NCBI GenBank assembly: GCA_000442125.1 | Contig: KE546984.1 | Coordinates: 620,001-684,000 of the forward strand | DNA: 64,000 nt | Reading direction: 5' to 3' | From: Opeltia flavorubescens | Taxonomy: Eukaryota; Ascomycota; Lecanoromycetes; Teloschistales; Teloschistaceae | Shown: positions 34,101 through 45,481 of the stretch, in pieces | How the letters are laid out: every line of letters begins with the position of its first letter | How positions within the stretch are numbered: position 1 is the first letter of the stretch | Position numbers and translations under genes: made by a program | Notes under the pieces: model-generated | The model's database searches: none | Told to the model about the DNA's origin: nothing | What the model saw: the letters and a program-made list of their open reading frames with translations, nothing else

Positions 34101-34655
34101 GCCGCGCCGCTTGAGCCTGTTCAACTAGAAGAGGAGGCAAGGCCTGAATACAAACGACCTCGAAAAATGAGTAGCGATATCGCAGTTCGAGCGAGGAAGT
34201 TTGAGCCCAGGCCAAATTCTCCTCTCATCCTTTCCATGGGATCTGCTCACGGGAGTGGTGAGAAAAGTGCCACTCTCTCCGATGAAGTGCGGAGCCAGCT
34301 GCTGGATGAACAGCATAGGCACGGCACAGGGGAAACAAGGGACATACAAGTCGCTCGTGAAGATCGAAGCACGCAAAGTCAGGACACAAGGGGGATTGTG
34401 GGAGTCGACGATTCCGAGCCGACGGCAAGTCAGCATGCATACGGTTCAGCAGCGGAATCGTCCCCGCTGCAATCACCCGCAAAGTCTCGCGCGCAGTCAC
34501 CGCAACATAGCCGGCAGACGACCGCAACCAACGAGTCACTGTCCGAGGGTGATGAGGAAGACTCGGAGATCACACCGAAGCCAGCAACACCTCCGGACTG
34601 GGGAGGGGGCGGGGGAAACATACCAGGAGCATTTGGGACACACGACGGGTGGTGA
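31145..34655 (+). CDS. Long coiled-coil protein, unknown function, 2 exons
   Basis: Exons 31145-33243 and 33386-34655 give 1,122 residues. The ATG at 31145 (MPFPYQTS) is the first in frame. Residues 1-60 are basic and RE/RD/KD-rich, 60-340 Pro/Ser/Thr-rich and probably disordered. A long heptad-rich coiled coil covers about 350-690 (e.g. TEAEKMNLIEQKDAYIERL, LKQDLDDARNAHAKKLEEH). A folded helical domain follows (AFDCLQLQISALAEDF, LRVAYVQSLISNIIDRRIFQ, FANKSMREEMLTAVKKIV). The tail is acidic and Ser/Gln-rich with a Gly run. The 142-bp intron joins DDY-Y-LEAFDCL in frame and itself contains two internal splice signals (see findings). The helical domain looks familiar from uncharacterised fungal proteins, but I can assign no function; scaffolding is a guess. 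Confidence 0.8.
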
Positions 34656-36129
34656 TATGTACGACGTCTTTGGGAAACTACTGTACGGCGGAAATGGGAC
34701 TGTGAGAATATCTTGTTTGAAAACGGGACTCATGATTTATGACACATGACATTGTTCTTAGAACATCTGTATGCATTGGAAGCATGTACTGCGTATTTCA
34801 AGCATGTAAAGCATAAGTTACACTCGGGAGTGTGACGGCATTAGGGGGAATGGAAGATAATACAGGAATCTTACATGCTGGGGGAGTTCTATGGGATATG
34901 CAAGATTGTACCTTATGTCTCCGCTGCAGTGTTTCATTTGCCGTTGTCGCCCTCTTCAGGCTCCCAGACTCCCGGGTGTCATCATCTCATGTCAAATACC
35001 TCTTCAGACGCCTACGGATAATGTTGATTTAGTGCTTGAAGATACAGTATCGAATAGCATTGAATAGCTACAGTCTTCGTGCTTGAGCTTTAATGCTGAT
35101 TTCTGACAGAGGTGGGGAAATCCAAAAGATGATGACAGGTAATCAATGATAAGCTCGTCCGCCTTGTGAAAGCCCTATGATCCGTCCTGTACGTCATTCA
35201 ATGGTTCGGGATTCAAAACGAGGAAACAATTCTAAGAATGGTAATGGCGGATATCGGGCGGTCGGGAAAGTATGTGGGATGATGTACAGAGGAGACAAGG
35301 CTGACAGCGGTGAGGTTGGCCCTTCCCTTGTAAAATTGGCTGTTAGTGCCTTGGAGAATGCCCGGCCTTGCCAAGCTTTCTTGCTGCCTGCAACCCTTTC
35401 GATTACTCCATCGCCCCCGCCAATCATCACTTGCCTTATCTCTCATCCAGCTAGACTTGCGATGTGAGAGAGTAAGGATAATTGTGTACATTATTTTCAA
35501 TGATGTGAATATTCTTCGCCTGTCATTGTGGAATTCAACCATACTGCTGCTGGTCATTATCGCTGCTTGCTATCAGGTCTCTCTCCTGTCCCTCCCCTGT
35601 TCGGTGTCGCATTATCACCGCTTATTTGAGCCTCCATCTACATCCACACCTGGTCTCAGAACCTCGTTCAGCCTTGCCCTAGTATACTTGTCGCCTTTCA
35701 TCTCGTCCTCCATTTCTTTTTTCCGCTCCGTCGTCCCTATCCTCACCCATCAGACTCGCATTCCATTGCTTCGTCCTTGTACCAGCTCCACTCTAGTGCG
35801 AGCCAGTGCGTCCACCGTTCCTGCCGCTCTTGTCCTGTTCCTGGATTATCGGGCATTTTCCATTCTTAACCGCCAACCGCTGCCAGAAACAATTCCCGGA
35901 TAATCTGGTTGAGTACCAGACTCCATCCGCTTGCCCGCTCCACTTCCTGAATCAACACATCTTCCGCCATCACGGCTCCAGAATCTACTATCCGTGACTA
36001 GCATCAGTCCAGCCGTTGCCGAAAGCCGGTTCCGCTTGTTCTACACGCATACAGATGCCCGAGCTACAACTCTAAACACAGTGACCAAGTCGGTCAGGAC
36101 ACCGCTTGCCGCATTCTTCAAGACTGATC
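34656..36129. other. Intergenic, 1.47 kb
   Basis: Between two plus-strand genes. The right half (35,560-36,129) is pyrimidine-rich (CT runs, TCC/CCTC repeats), typical of a long fungal 5' leader. An open frame at 35,346-35,903 has low-complexity Ser/Leu/Pro content and is not called a gene. Confidence 0.5.
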
Positions 36130-39100
36130 ATGTCTGATACCCTCCACTCCACCGTACCAACCTCCGACCAACACTCTACCAATCACGTTAATGGCTTCAA
36201 TGAGCATTCCTACTACGACCCCTTCTTCGCTGACCCTCTTGACGATGAGCAATTGATCCAGATCTCTACGCATACCTCACCTGACAGCCGACTCTATCAC
36301 TCCTCCTCGCCTTCCAAAACCTCAAGACATACCTCCCTTGCTCCTGACGGACCAAATCCATCAAATCAACAATTTGACAAGGTCACTAATCATTCAGTTC
36401 GATCATCCGCCAGTCCACTCCATTCTTCGATAAATGGTCAGGCCGCCGAATCTGCCTTGTTAAGCCCAAATGCAGCCTACACGTCGGATACCGGATATGA
36501 TCTAAGCGACCACTCCGGCACTCCAGAATATGGTAATGGTTTCTATCTTGAGGAAGACTTTGGGTTTTTGGCAGATCAAGCCGACGGAATTGATCTGGGT
36601 CAGTGGCCGGACCAATCGAGCATACCAGTCCCCCAGGTTAACGGTAGCGCCCACCCTTCGCAAGAGCAAACTGATGCCGATCCGCCGTCAGCAGGCGCTG
36701 TATCTCTCACGTCACATTTGATGAGCCCTGCATTGACAGACAACCCAAGTCCCAGCTCACAAGACGACAGAGGGAGCCCGACGATGGATCAGCGGCACAT
36801 ACGTGGGCGCTTGTTTGACAATGTCAATACTGCATATGGTAAGATCGACGAGCGCTCGCAAACCTCGAGTCAAGGCCGAGGCCCGATGTTGCAGACCCCT
36901 ACCTTGACGGGTAGCTCTATCGATACCAGTCCGGAGCGACCGACTGCAGCTACTACAGCGCACGGTCCGAGCCCTGTCTTTCGCATCGAAAGCTACAGCA
37001 GGGGTGACTCTCCTAATCGTCCAACTGGTCAGCTCGCCCGAAGTTCCAGCAAGCGTAGTCGCTCCTCGTCGCACCTTTCCGTCGAACATGGCGAGAGTTC
37101 ATCGGATGAAGAGATGGAACAAGAGAGCCGACATAACTCGGGAATAACCATCAAGCAGGAAGATACCAGATCAGGCCAGCCTTCGACAGCTGAAAGGACG
37201 GGCATAGACCCCGAGCGCAGGCTGCAAATTGGCGATACCGAGGTGCCAAATCTGAAGGAGCAGGTAGAAACACAGTCAATGGCGTTGAAGATTGCTGACG
37301 TCGAAGAATGGCTGGCGCACAGCGAAACAGGGAGTGATGCTGGTGGCACCTTGTCTCCGCCGCCTAGACCACGAATGAGCAGTAGGCGGCGCGCAAGGAG
37401 TGCTGGGGAAAGGAGTCTAACGCACGAGAACCTGATGAATCTTGGAAATGCTCCGCCGTCAGCTGCCGATATGCACATTCCAGGCCCTGGTCTGTTCATC
37501 GACGAAGAGAGTGGCGAAGACGATTGGGATATGGATGAAGACGAGGAGGAAGAAGCAGAGAACGACGATGGTCTCCCAGAAATGGCGCCTACCGCAGACA
37601 AAATAGAAGTCTCTCCTGGGAGCGTCTCGGAAGCTCCTGCAGATAATCAAGCTGCAAGCCCACCGCTCTTGTATCGTGCACATGTATGGCAGGATCCGCT
37701 GTACGATTCGACTAACCCTGGAGCCGGTGTCAAGATGCAACCACCAACTGCCAATGATGCCATTGTACGGTTTCATCAACGTTCGGGAGATTTGGATACT
37801 GTGTCCCGTGCCGCTACCTGGGGTACTCGACGTCTTAGCGAAAGTGATTTGGAAGGCTTGTTCCATCGCCTTTCGTTCAGGAACAATGACGATGGCAAAG
37901 AGAAGGCAGACCGGCGGGGCAGCTTTCTAGAAGCCGCTGCAGCAAAATTGCTCCCGAAGCGAAGCCTGAGTCGCCGCAAAGAGAACGAGGCCAACAAGCA
38001 GCAACCTCATCGTCCGTCTATCACTGAACATAGGAAGATGGAAAGTGCTAGTAGCCTGGTGGTTCCCTCGCCACAAAGGAGGCCCAGCCTCGGGAAAAGA
38101 CCCAAGTCACCAAGGATTGATACTGGTAGCGCCGTGGCTGCGATGGCCGGACAGATAGCTGCTGTAGGCGCTGGGAAGGGTGGGCAAACGCCAGCTACCG
38201 CTACGTCGCCTCCTCCAGGCACATGGAAGATCATTGGGCGGGCCAGGAGCCGCAGCGAACTTCAACCAGAAAGGTCTTCGGGCAATTTGACCGATTTATT
38301 GACCAAACATGGTGGACCGCCTATGCCAACATTAGCAGCTCCTCCAGGAACTCCTCCCAAGGAAGAGAGCAAGCAATCTTTATCGAATGACGTGGCGGAT
38401 TTGGACGAGGACGAAGAAGATGAAAATGCCGAGGATAGAGGCGTTACAATCGACTTGTCGATTCGTGCAGATCCTATCATCCCTACAATGGAGGGTTTCA
38501 GATCGAATGTGCGGCAGCTGAATCCTCGACTCCCTCATTTCTTGGTTGAACGTGTGGCTCAGGAGCAGCTTCGAAGGTATAAAAAACTGATAGAGTTCAA
38601 AGTCAAACATGCCCAAGCGCTAGCTGCTGGCAAATGCCCGTCTGGGAAGCATTGCTTCGAGCTTGGGGGTGAACCAACGTATCTGCCATCCAAAGTCAGT
38701 AGCAGAGACGCTGGAGAACCTTCGAACACCGGCTTCACAATTGCTGGTATTGCACAGTCTGATGACGACACGAACGCCCTTGCGGACGGTGCCATTACGC
38801 CGGCTCAGTTTCCTCCTGGCGTTCCCATGCCCCCGGTGAAGCGGCTTCCAGCAGAATTTGAATGCTCACTCTGCTTTAAGGTGAAGAAATTTCACAAGCC
38901 TTCTGACTGGTCGAAGCATGTTCATGAAGACGTTCAGCCATTTACCTGCACCTTCCAGTCTTGTGCCGAGCCAAAGTCTTTTAAACGAAAGGCTGACTGG
39001 GTGCGGCATGAGAATGAGCGACATCGTCAGCTGGAGTGGTGGATGTGTAATTTACATGACTGTTCACATAAATGCTACAGAAAAGATAATTTCGTCCAGC

Positions 39101-40155
39101 ACCTTGTGCGCGAGCATAAGCTGCCAGAGCCCAAAGTCAAGACTATCAAGGCCGGAAAACCAGCGGTGAGGGGCCCATCAACACAGAAAGCTAGAGCAAT
39201 CAAGGGTGATCAAGACGATTCGGCCGACGAGTTGGAGCTGGTTTGGAGACTTGTCGACGAATGCCGACACGAGACGAACAAAAACCCGAGAGACGAGCCT
39301 TGCAAGTTCTGTGGCAATATTTGCAGCAGCTGGAAGAAGCTTACTGTCCATCTTGCCAAGCATATGGAGCAAATCAGTATGCCGGTACTCAATCTCGCCA
39401 AAGCCAAGGAAGTCAGCCCGGAAACTACCATCAGTCCAATTGAGCAACGGCCTCAGACCGGAATTTCTTCTGCCAGCGCAATGGGATTCGTGCCGTCCAA
39501 GTCGTCATACGGAAACATGCCACACAACATTGTCTCTCCAATGGGCGATCTCTCTGTCTCTTTTAACCCAACTCAAACTGGGTTTTACGACAACGCACCT
39601 ATAAGCCAGTTCCAGCGCAACCAACCATCTACATATCCTCAACCCCAACAACATCCGCAGTCCAATTATACTTCTCGCCGCGATCCTCCATACGAGATGA
39701 CGTCGTATGCTTACGACTATAACAACACCTCCGCCAATCAATTCGTCCCTATCAGTCAGGATTCAAGGTCAAGTTTCCAATACCCTCAACAAAGCTCTAG
39801 TCCCGAAAATCTCTACCCCGGCTTGCGGCCTCCACCAACATCTCAGCCAAGGACATTGTCGTTTACACCGCAGCAACAGGGTACTTATCCTTCATCAAGC
39901 ACTTATCCACAACAAGGCCAGTTTTCGACTACTGCGAATAATAACAGTTATCCATACCATGCTGCTTCTCGTCAGAGCCCGACAACCACGGGGTATTCCC
40001 AAGGGCTCGCGTCGCCGTCTGTGGGTACTCAGGCACCGGTCGGATATGGCCAGGGTACGATTGAGGATCTGAGCTTTCCGCAGGCCCCCACAGCGGGTGG
40101 GTATGGACAGCATGGACGGGGAAGTCAAGGAGGTGCGAGGGGTTATGGATACTAG
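36130..40155 (+). CDS. Large C2H2 zinc-finger protein, 1,341 aa, intronless
   Basis: The ATG at 36130 (MSDTLHST) is preferred over an upstream in-frame TTG. Most of the first 900 residues are disordered (Ser/Pro/Thr-rich), with acidic patches such as DEDEEEEAENDDG. Fingers begin at about residue 912: CSLCFKVKKFHKPSDWSKHVHE, CTFQSCAEPKSFKRKADWVRHENERH and CNLHDCSHKCYRKDNFVQHLVREH. A separate finger near 1058 reads CKFCGNICSSWKKLTVHLAKHM. The C-terminal 230 residues are rich in Gln, Pro, Tyr and Ser and end GGARGYGY, like prion-like or activation domains. This arrangement recurs in uncharacterised fungal regulators. It is probably a nuclear DNA-binding protein; targets unknown. An open frame of this length without introns strongly supports the call. 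Confidence 0.9.
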   Translation: MSDTLHSTVPTSDQHSTNHVNGFNEHSYYDPFFADPLDDEQLIQISTHTSPDSRLYHSSSPSKTSRHTSLAPDGPNPSNQQFDKVTNHSVRSSASPLHSSINGQAAESALLSPNAAYTSDTGYDLSDHSGTPEYGNGFYLEEDFGFLADQADGIDLGQWPDQSSIPVPQVNGSAHPSQEQTDADPPSAGAVSLTSHLMSPALTDNPSPSSQDDRGSPTMDQRHIRGRLFDNVNTAYGKIDERSQTSSQGRGPMLQTPTLTGSSIDTSPERPTAATTAHGPSPVFRIESYSRGDSPNRPTGQLARSSSKRSRSSSHLSVEHGESSSDEEMEQESRHNSGITIKQEDTRSGQPSTAERTGIDPERRLQIGDTEVPNLKEQVETQSMALKIADVEEWLAHSETGSDAGGTLSPPPRPRMSSRRRARSAGERSLTHENLMNLGNAPPSAADMHIPGPGLFIDEESGEDDWDMDEDEEEEAENDDGLPEMAPTADKIEVSPGSVSEAPADNQAASPPLLYRAHVWQDPLYDSTNPGAGVKMQPPTANDAIVRFHQRSGDLDTVSRAATWGTRRLSESDLEGLFHRLSFRNNDDGKEKADRRGSFLEAAAAKLLPKRSLSRRKENEANKQQPHRPSITEHRKMESASSLVVPSPQRRPSLGKRPKSPRIDTGSAVAAMAGQIAAVGAGKGGQTPATATSPPPGTWKIIGRARSRSELQPERSSGNLTDLLTKHGGPPMPTLAAPPGTPPKEESKQSLSNDVADLDEDEEDENAEDRGVTIDLSIRADPIIPTMEGFRSNVRQLNPRLPHFLVERVAQEQLRRYKKLIEFKVKHAQALAAGKCPSGKHCFELGGEPTYLPSKVSSRDAGEPSNTGFTIAGIAQSDDDTNALADGAITPAQFPPGVPMPPVKRLPAEFECSLCFKVKKFHKPSDWSKHVHEDVQPFTCTFQSCAEPKSFKRKADWVRHENERHRQLEWWMCNLHDCSHKCYRKDNFVQHLVREHKLPEPKVKTIKAGKPAVRGPSTQKARAIKGDQDDSADELELVWRLVDECRHETNKNPRDEPCKFCGNICSSWKKLTVHLAKHMEQISMPVLNLAKAKEVSPETTISPIEQRPQTGISSASAMGFVPSKSSYGNMPHNIVSPMGDLSVSFNPTQTGFYDNAPISQFQRNQPSTYPQPQQHPQSNYTSRRDPPYEMTSYAYDYNNTSANQFVPISQDSRSSFQYPQQSSSPENLYPGLRPPPTSQPRTLSFTPQQQGTYPSSSTYPQQGQFSTTANNNSYPYHAASRQSPTTTGYSQGLASPSVGTQAPVGYGQGTIEDLSFPQAPTAGGYGQHGRGSQGGARGYGY

Positions 40156-41494
40156 GGTTTTTTTGTGGATTCATTTTGTCGTCAGATATTCGAAGTAACG
40201 ATTTATGGACTTATGTTTTGCGGATTTTGATATAGTCGATGTATGTGCATCATGGCCTGGTGTTTCCTATAGGGTCTCATTTTCGAACGTCTGTTATATA
40301 GTATCGCCTGGATCTACGAATGTGAGGGTGAGGTTGGCGTGGGATTGAGGGATGTAATATATTCACAGTGGTTATGATATACATCTTTTTGAACTTTCAT
40401 GCTCGCGAAGCGAAATATTGAGATCCCGACTGAAGAACTTTTGGGAGTACCCACCTAATTGATGCTCACGCGTAAACTTGATACTTTGTGCACCCTGCTG
40501 CTATCCCCTTTTCTTTCCTGCTTTTCTTCTTGTGCTAACTCCGGATTCAGACAAGTATACGTAAGTCCTTAGTTCTTCTGGAGTAGAGTTTTCCATTGAT
40601 GGTGCTATAACTTTCGCTGATGGATTCTTCTCTTTATTCTGGTTCTTTTGGAGGGAAGGGGGCGGTATGGTTTGTGTCGATGAGAGATGAGGATAGCTGA
40701 TGATTTTCAAGGGTTTGATACCTTTGAACTGGTAGGTAGGATGCAGGAGGGCTTGGAATTATGACAATATCTAGAAAAGAATCAGTAGCTCAAATTCTGG
40801 CCGTTACTTTGGATCAGGCGTGATATCAGTAGGGCATGATGCAAGGGATAAGGGGTGGGAACGAGAGGGCGGTTCATTGGATCATGGAGATAGGCCTGTT
40901 GGTTCTACTATTTTCTTTCTTTGGGATGGACGGGTGACAGCCTTGCATGGGACTATCATTAGATGGCGTAGAAGAAGATATGGATTTAGGGTGGAAGTTG
41001 CTAATGGATTTAGTACTCCCATTTCGTTTCTTGGTCTCGGAGCGGAGATAGGAGGAGAAAGGGACAGGATCCTAATTGAAAAACGCCAGAGGATCGACGG
41101 TCATGATGATTATGGTTAGTGAATTAAGTGCTTGTGGGAAGAGGAGTACCTGAAAGACAAGGGAGAGAGGTGAGAGAGATTATTAGGCTTATCACAACTG
41201 ACGGAAGCTCCGCTCGATGGGAGGACTTGGATTCTAAATGATGCTGGTTGGGGATATCAATCTGAGTTTCTGAAGGAGGCAAATAAGGAGAAGGAGAAGA
41301 TGAAGAAAAAATATTGCTTTACTTCGAAGAAGGTCACGGCATTGGGACGCAGATCTAACTTACTTCGCCAGTCGGTATCTCGCAGTTAGACCTTCTCATC
41401 TCTTCAATCAATCAGTTGAAAAAGTTGTCATCCGTGTTAGTCACGAGATACCGAGAGCTCTTTGCCAAGAGCTACTCTCCTACCGTGTGGACTC
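40156..41494. other. Intergenic, 1.34 kb, between convergent genes
   Basis: 3' flanks of the large C2H2 gene and of the minus-strand gene to the right. ORFs here (for example 40,820-41,119) are purine-rich and not protein-like. No repeat identified. Confidence 0.45.
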
Positions 41495-42144
41495 TCATTT
41501 CGATTCTCCTTGAAATGGATGTACCACCAACCTCGCTCCTGCTGCCACAGTACCCCCGAACCCCTGCCTATTCCACTTCGCCCCATGCTCCACCATCGCT
41601 AGTCCACTAATCAACACTTCCTCCAAAAGTCCCCCTTCAACGTCCGCCTCCACCTTGAAGTAATTCATCTTCGCTCCCTTTAACGCCGAAGAACCCTCCC
41701 AGCTCGCTTCAACCTTCCCCTTTCCACTCTCTTCCTCACACACCAGACCATGGGAAATAGCATTGTCGTATGTCTATTTAAGCTTCCTTTTCGGTTCCGC
41801 AATGGAGGTGAAGGTACGGGGGTGCTGACAGCTGAGACGGTTTCGAGGGGTGGTGGTTTTTCATGTATTGTTAGGTCTGTTACCGCGTGGCCGGCTATTG
41901 TTCCGATGATGGCGCCAGTTTGGGGGCTTTTGATGATGATTAAGGGAGCGGGATCGAGGTTGACTTGGTTGGTGTCGAGTATGTAGAGGTACTTGTTGTT
42001 GGAGCTGATGTGGGTGAAGGTCAGGCCGGATTGGCCAATGTGGAAGATCCGAGCGCTGGGACTAGTACTTGCGCTGGATGTAGCATTGACGAATATGGAA
42101 GGTGGTTTGGAAGCACTAACTGGGGTCATGGTCTCTGTGGTCAT
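41495..42144 (-). CDS. Conserved unknown protein, possibly tubby-like fold, with apparent frameshift
   Basis: Two overlapping frames on the minus strand read as one protein. The first (start ATG 42144) has a Ser/Thr-rich leader, then RIFHIGQSGLTFTHISSNNK, LYILDTNQVNL, PLIIIKSPQTGAIIGTI and RNRKGSLNRHTTMLF. The second, from about 41,743 to 41,495, has ESGKGKVEASWEG, GAKMNYFKVEADV, EEVLISGLAMVEHGAKWNRQGF and ends HPFQGESK. The repeated beta-strand pattern recalls the tubby C-terminal-like fold seen in many uncharacterised fungal proteins; this is a weak, by-eye match. The frames overlap by 64 bp and differ by one step. No intron of normal size between them was found, except one that would remove conserved sequence. 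Either an assembly error or a real disabling shift in this host gene. Confidence 0.6.
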
Positions 42145-43598
42145 AGTGAAGATCTCTTTGCTTAGAAGAATATACGAGGAGAAGTCTCCGGCTCGTGATG
42201 TAGTCTGACGGTCAACAGCAAAGAAAAGAAATGAGGAGTTGAGAAGAGAGGATAAATACTGATACTTGGCCAGATCAGTCTCTGTACATGGGAATATCTG
42301 TCTTCCAAATCCAATGGTATATAGGCATGGCTGGGAAACAATTCGTCCAAAGCACCAAGATCATGTATGGTACTGGTCTTCTGTTATAGGATGATTCTTC
42401 AGGCCCGGTGAACTCATTGCACGAGTAATAGTATTACAATATGCGCAAGACAATTTGACTGACATCCTAGTATTCGTGGTGATCGGTCAATTACTATCCT
42501 TGTTCAGCCGCCCAACATGCTCGACCGATTGAAAGGGTCCATCGACGTGGCTTACTATTGGTAACAGTGAATGAGTTAGTACCACAGATACTGGCTGATG
42601 TTCATGGCTACTTTCCACAGCGCTGCCGCAGTCGTGATATTTTGGTCTTTGAAAGTTGTAAGTGCCAATGGATTTCTAGTGTATGTGTCCTTTCCCTATT
42701 GATCCATCTCTTACCTTTAGATCGCCAAGAAATTGCAAATACGGATAATGAAATCGACAGTGGCGATACAATGAGTTCGAGACATGATAAAAACTAGGAG
42801 AGTTTCAGTGCTTACGATACTTGGACAGGGTTTTAGCATCCACAAGCCATGGTGCTACCGGCGACTTACGAAGCAGAGAAAGTAGCCAATGACAACAAGA
42901 AAACTCCAAATGTGTTAGAAGGCTTACGGGAAGTTCCAGCAGGGGGCTGACAACTTTCATCATGTTTCTGGTCTCGACGCAGCCACTTTGTTGGGATCAC
43001 TTTCTGGGGAAGATCTCCCCAGAATTCTCACCGGCTCACTCCACACTGCATACCAGATTTTGTTCTTCGGCTGAGATCTTTGCCAGACTCCGGCCTGCTG
43101 GGTTTTCGAGCTAAACTTCTCGTGTCTTGTTACCCAATCTCCGACATTTGAATTGAGACATGTGCATCGAGTGTTTGCTTTGCCGAGGAAGGATGCAAAT
43201 TGTTAGATGAACTCGCACCAAGGCGCTTCCGGCTAGTAGCCACAGCTGTGATTAATTCCGCGTGGGCATCCGAATCGTTAATTCCGACGTCAACCAACGT
43301 CGGATCAATACCAATCCATTATCCCGAACATTCAATCATTCTGTTCGATCATGCGTAATTGAGTAACCTCGGGTACCTTTTCGAGTCCCGGTTGTATCGC
43401 TCTTAACGGAGCCGAAAGATCGAAGCGATGTCTGAGATGAAGGACGTATTAAATCCCTAATTTCCCTCCTCTCTGAAGTGCTTCCATTCCAGAAACCAGT
43501 TCTGATCATTGTGCTCTTCCTCTTCCATTGTCATTCAAGCCTTTTTTCACGAGGCAAGCAATTCCTGTTCTCCATTCTCGATATTCTCATTTTTCAAT
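42145..43598. other. Intergenic, 1.45 kb, divergent promoters
   Basis: Upstream of both the conserved unknown gene (minus) and the reductase (plus). The segment 43,450-43,598 is CT-rich, as expected for the reductase leader. No supported ORF or repeat. Confidence 0.5.
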
Positions 43599-44627
43599 AT
43601 GTCTTCACACGCTGCTCTAGTCCTTGAATCCAAGGGATCCCCCTTCTCCATGACAACACGGCCCACTCCAACCCCGGGTCCTGACGATGTCCTGGTAGAA
43701 GTCAAGTCCATTGCACTCAACCCTATTGACAACCTCATGCGTGAGGCCGGCTTTTTCATTGACTCTTACCCATCTGTCATTGGCTCTGATATCAGCGGTA
43801 CCATCATCGCCACGGGCTCCTCGGCGACTAAGTACAAGCCTGGAACACGCGTCACCGCCTTTGCACCCACCTTCTTCACCCACGGTCTCCCGGACTATGG
43901 CGCTTTCCAAGCAAAGACTTTGGTCCCGGAAGCGCTCGTTAGCCCCTTGCCTGAAAGTCTGACATTTAATGAAGGGGCAATCTTGCCCATGTCTGTCATA
44001 ACAGCCTGGTCTGGCCTCTACACAGCAGGTCTTCCTCTACGCGAGCCGATCCACACCGCCCAAGACAAGAAAGGAATACTCGTCTGGGGAGGGGCAAGCA
44101 GTATCGGAAGCGGAACCGTGCAGACTGCTAAAATGCTTGGATTCACCGTCTACGCGACTGCGAGCACAAAGCACCATGATTACGTCAAATCCTTGGGCGC
44201 CAAACACGTTTTCGACTACAAGGATGCTGATGTGGTGGAAAAGCTTGTGAAAGCGATCAAGAGTGACGGAAATACCGTACAGCATGCATTTGATGCAGCA
44301 GGCCAAGTGAGAGCCTGCATGGATGTCTTGAAAGAATTCAAGTCCGGGGAACCATCACAGGTGGCAACCGCGGTCCCAATGCGCGAAGGGCCGCCTCAGG
44401 AAGAAGGAGTTGAGGCGAAATTCATAATGGCACCCACCGATAAGCCAGAGCAAACCAAGTTCTTCGCTTTTGTTTTCAACGACTGGCTGGACGGGAAGCT
44501 ACAGAAAGGGGAATTTAGGCCAAGCCCGGGCATTCAATTGGTTGATGGGGGGCTGGAAGGATTAAGCAAGGGACTTGATGTGCTGAAGGCTGGAGTGAGC
44601 GGAAAGAAGGTTGTGCTAGAGCTCTGA
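43599..44627 (+). CDS. CipB-like zinc-independent medium-chain reductase (MDR)
   Basis: Single exon, 342 residues. The ATG at 43599 (MSSHAALVLES) starts the family's usual N-terminus; the in-frame TTG upstream is ignored. An N-terminal GroES-like catalytic domain (VKSIALNPIDNLMREAG, GSDISGTIIATG, GAFQAKTLV) is followed by a Rossmann NADPH domain with GGASSIGSGTVQTAK, TASTKHHDYVKSLGAKHVFDYKD and HAFDAAG. The structural-zinc Cys cluster of classical alcohol dehydrogenases is absent, so it belongs with quinone-oxidoreductase or enoyl-reductase types; the closest named relatives I recall are fungal CipB-like proteins. Such enzymes act as stress or detoxification reductases or as trans-acting enoyl reductases. 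The neighbours show no biosynthetic cluster, so a stand-alone role is more likely. Confidence 0.9.
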   Translation: MSSHAALVLESKGSPFSMTTRPTPTPGPDDVLVEVKSIALNPIDNLMREAGFFIDSYPSVIGSDISGTIIATGSSATKYKPGTRVTAFAPTFFTHGLPDYGAFQAKTLVPEALVSPLPESLTFNEGAILPMSVITAWSGLYTAGLPLREPIHTAQDKKGILVWGGASSIGSGTVQTAKMLGFTVYATASTKHHDYVKSLGAKHVFDYKDADVVEKLVKAIKSDGNTVQHAFDAAGQVRACMDVLKEFKSGEPSQVATAVPMREGPPQEEGVEAKFIMAPTDKPEQTKFFAFVFNDWLDGKLQKGEFRPSPGIQLVDGGLEGLSKGLDVLKAGVSGKKVVLEL

Positions 44628-45481
44628 TGGCCGCGAGGATTGTAGACAAGATCATAATTCCGCTGGGGAAATCATCAAATCACAGCCACTAAGTCTCCTT
44701 TGTCTTCTTGTCCCACTCTCGTCCCTTCATACATTGTCGCGTAAGGCATCTTTTGTACCGAAGGAAAGCTTTACTGGGCTTACTTCCACGGACTGTTCTT
44801 GAGGCAAATAGTGTGTTGCTGAATCATTCTTAATTTCCAATTGTTACCCACATGTTGGCCTCATGAACTCATGCTGCTGTCTTTCACGAACGCTCCTTCT
44901 CCTGTCAGTGTTTCACGAGTTCTTTTGCATGTCAAATCAGTAAATGACATATTCGAGGACCTGAGTACTATAACGATGCAAGAGTGTGTTAGGTTAACAA
45001 TTTTTAAAGTTAGCGTCCACGGCTTCTCGGACGAAAGCTATTTATGAAAATATCTCTTTACTGATTCGACCCTCTGAATGTTTCTAGTCTCTCTATTCTT
45101 TGTTTATAGATACACAATCTACAAAGAATATATTGGCAGCGTATAATTTGCCGATTACTTGTCACATTTGTGGCACTTTCGACGGTCCTTACCAGTCAAC
45201 ATGAATATGAAGCAAATCCTTCTCTGCTCGATCACTCATTTGTTTAGTAACATGAACGATTGGTCCTCCTTTATCGTAAGAGAAAAGGCAGAAATCCTAT
45301 TGAGCCGGATGGATTTCATCAGTTATGATGACTTGGCGGCTACAGACATCAGTACTGATTTAAACATTGCTGTCAACACATCCAAGTGGATATATATCAC
45401 TACTCAAGGATCGTTGCCTTTTACCGAGCACAACCTTTCGAAGTCAATACTCAACCATTCATAGAAGAGAAGAGACATACC
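44628..45481. other. Intergenic, 854 bp
   Basis: 3' flank of the reductase and promoter of the ankyrin/AAA+ gene. Frames at 45,159-45,464 run into the leader of the next gene but show no domain. No repeat seen. Confidence 0.45.

Noticed and set aside
35346-35903. 185-codon plus-strand ORF rich in Ser, Leu and Pro
   Set aside because: It follows a CT-rich leader sequence; low complexity, no domain, no orthologue pattern that I recognise.
36106-36129. Longer N-terminus for the large C2H2 protein
   Set aside because: It would need a TTG start; the ATG at 36130 is nearby and in good context.
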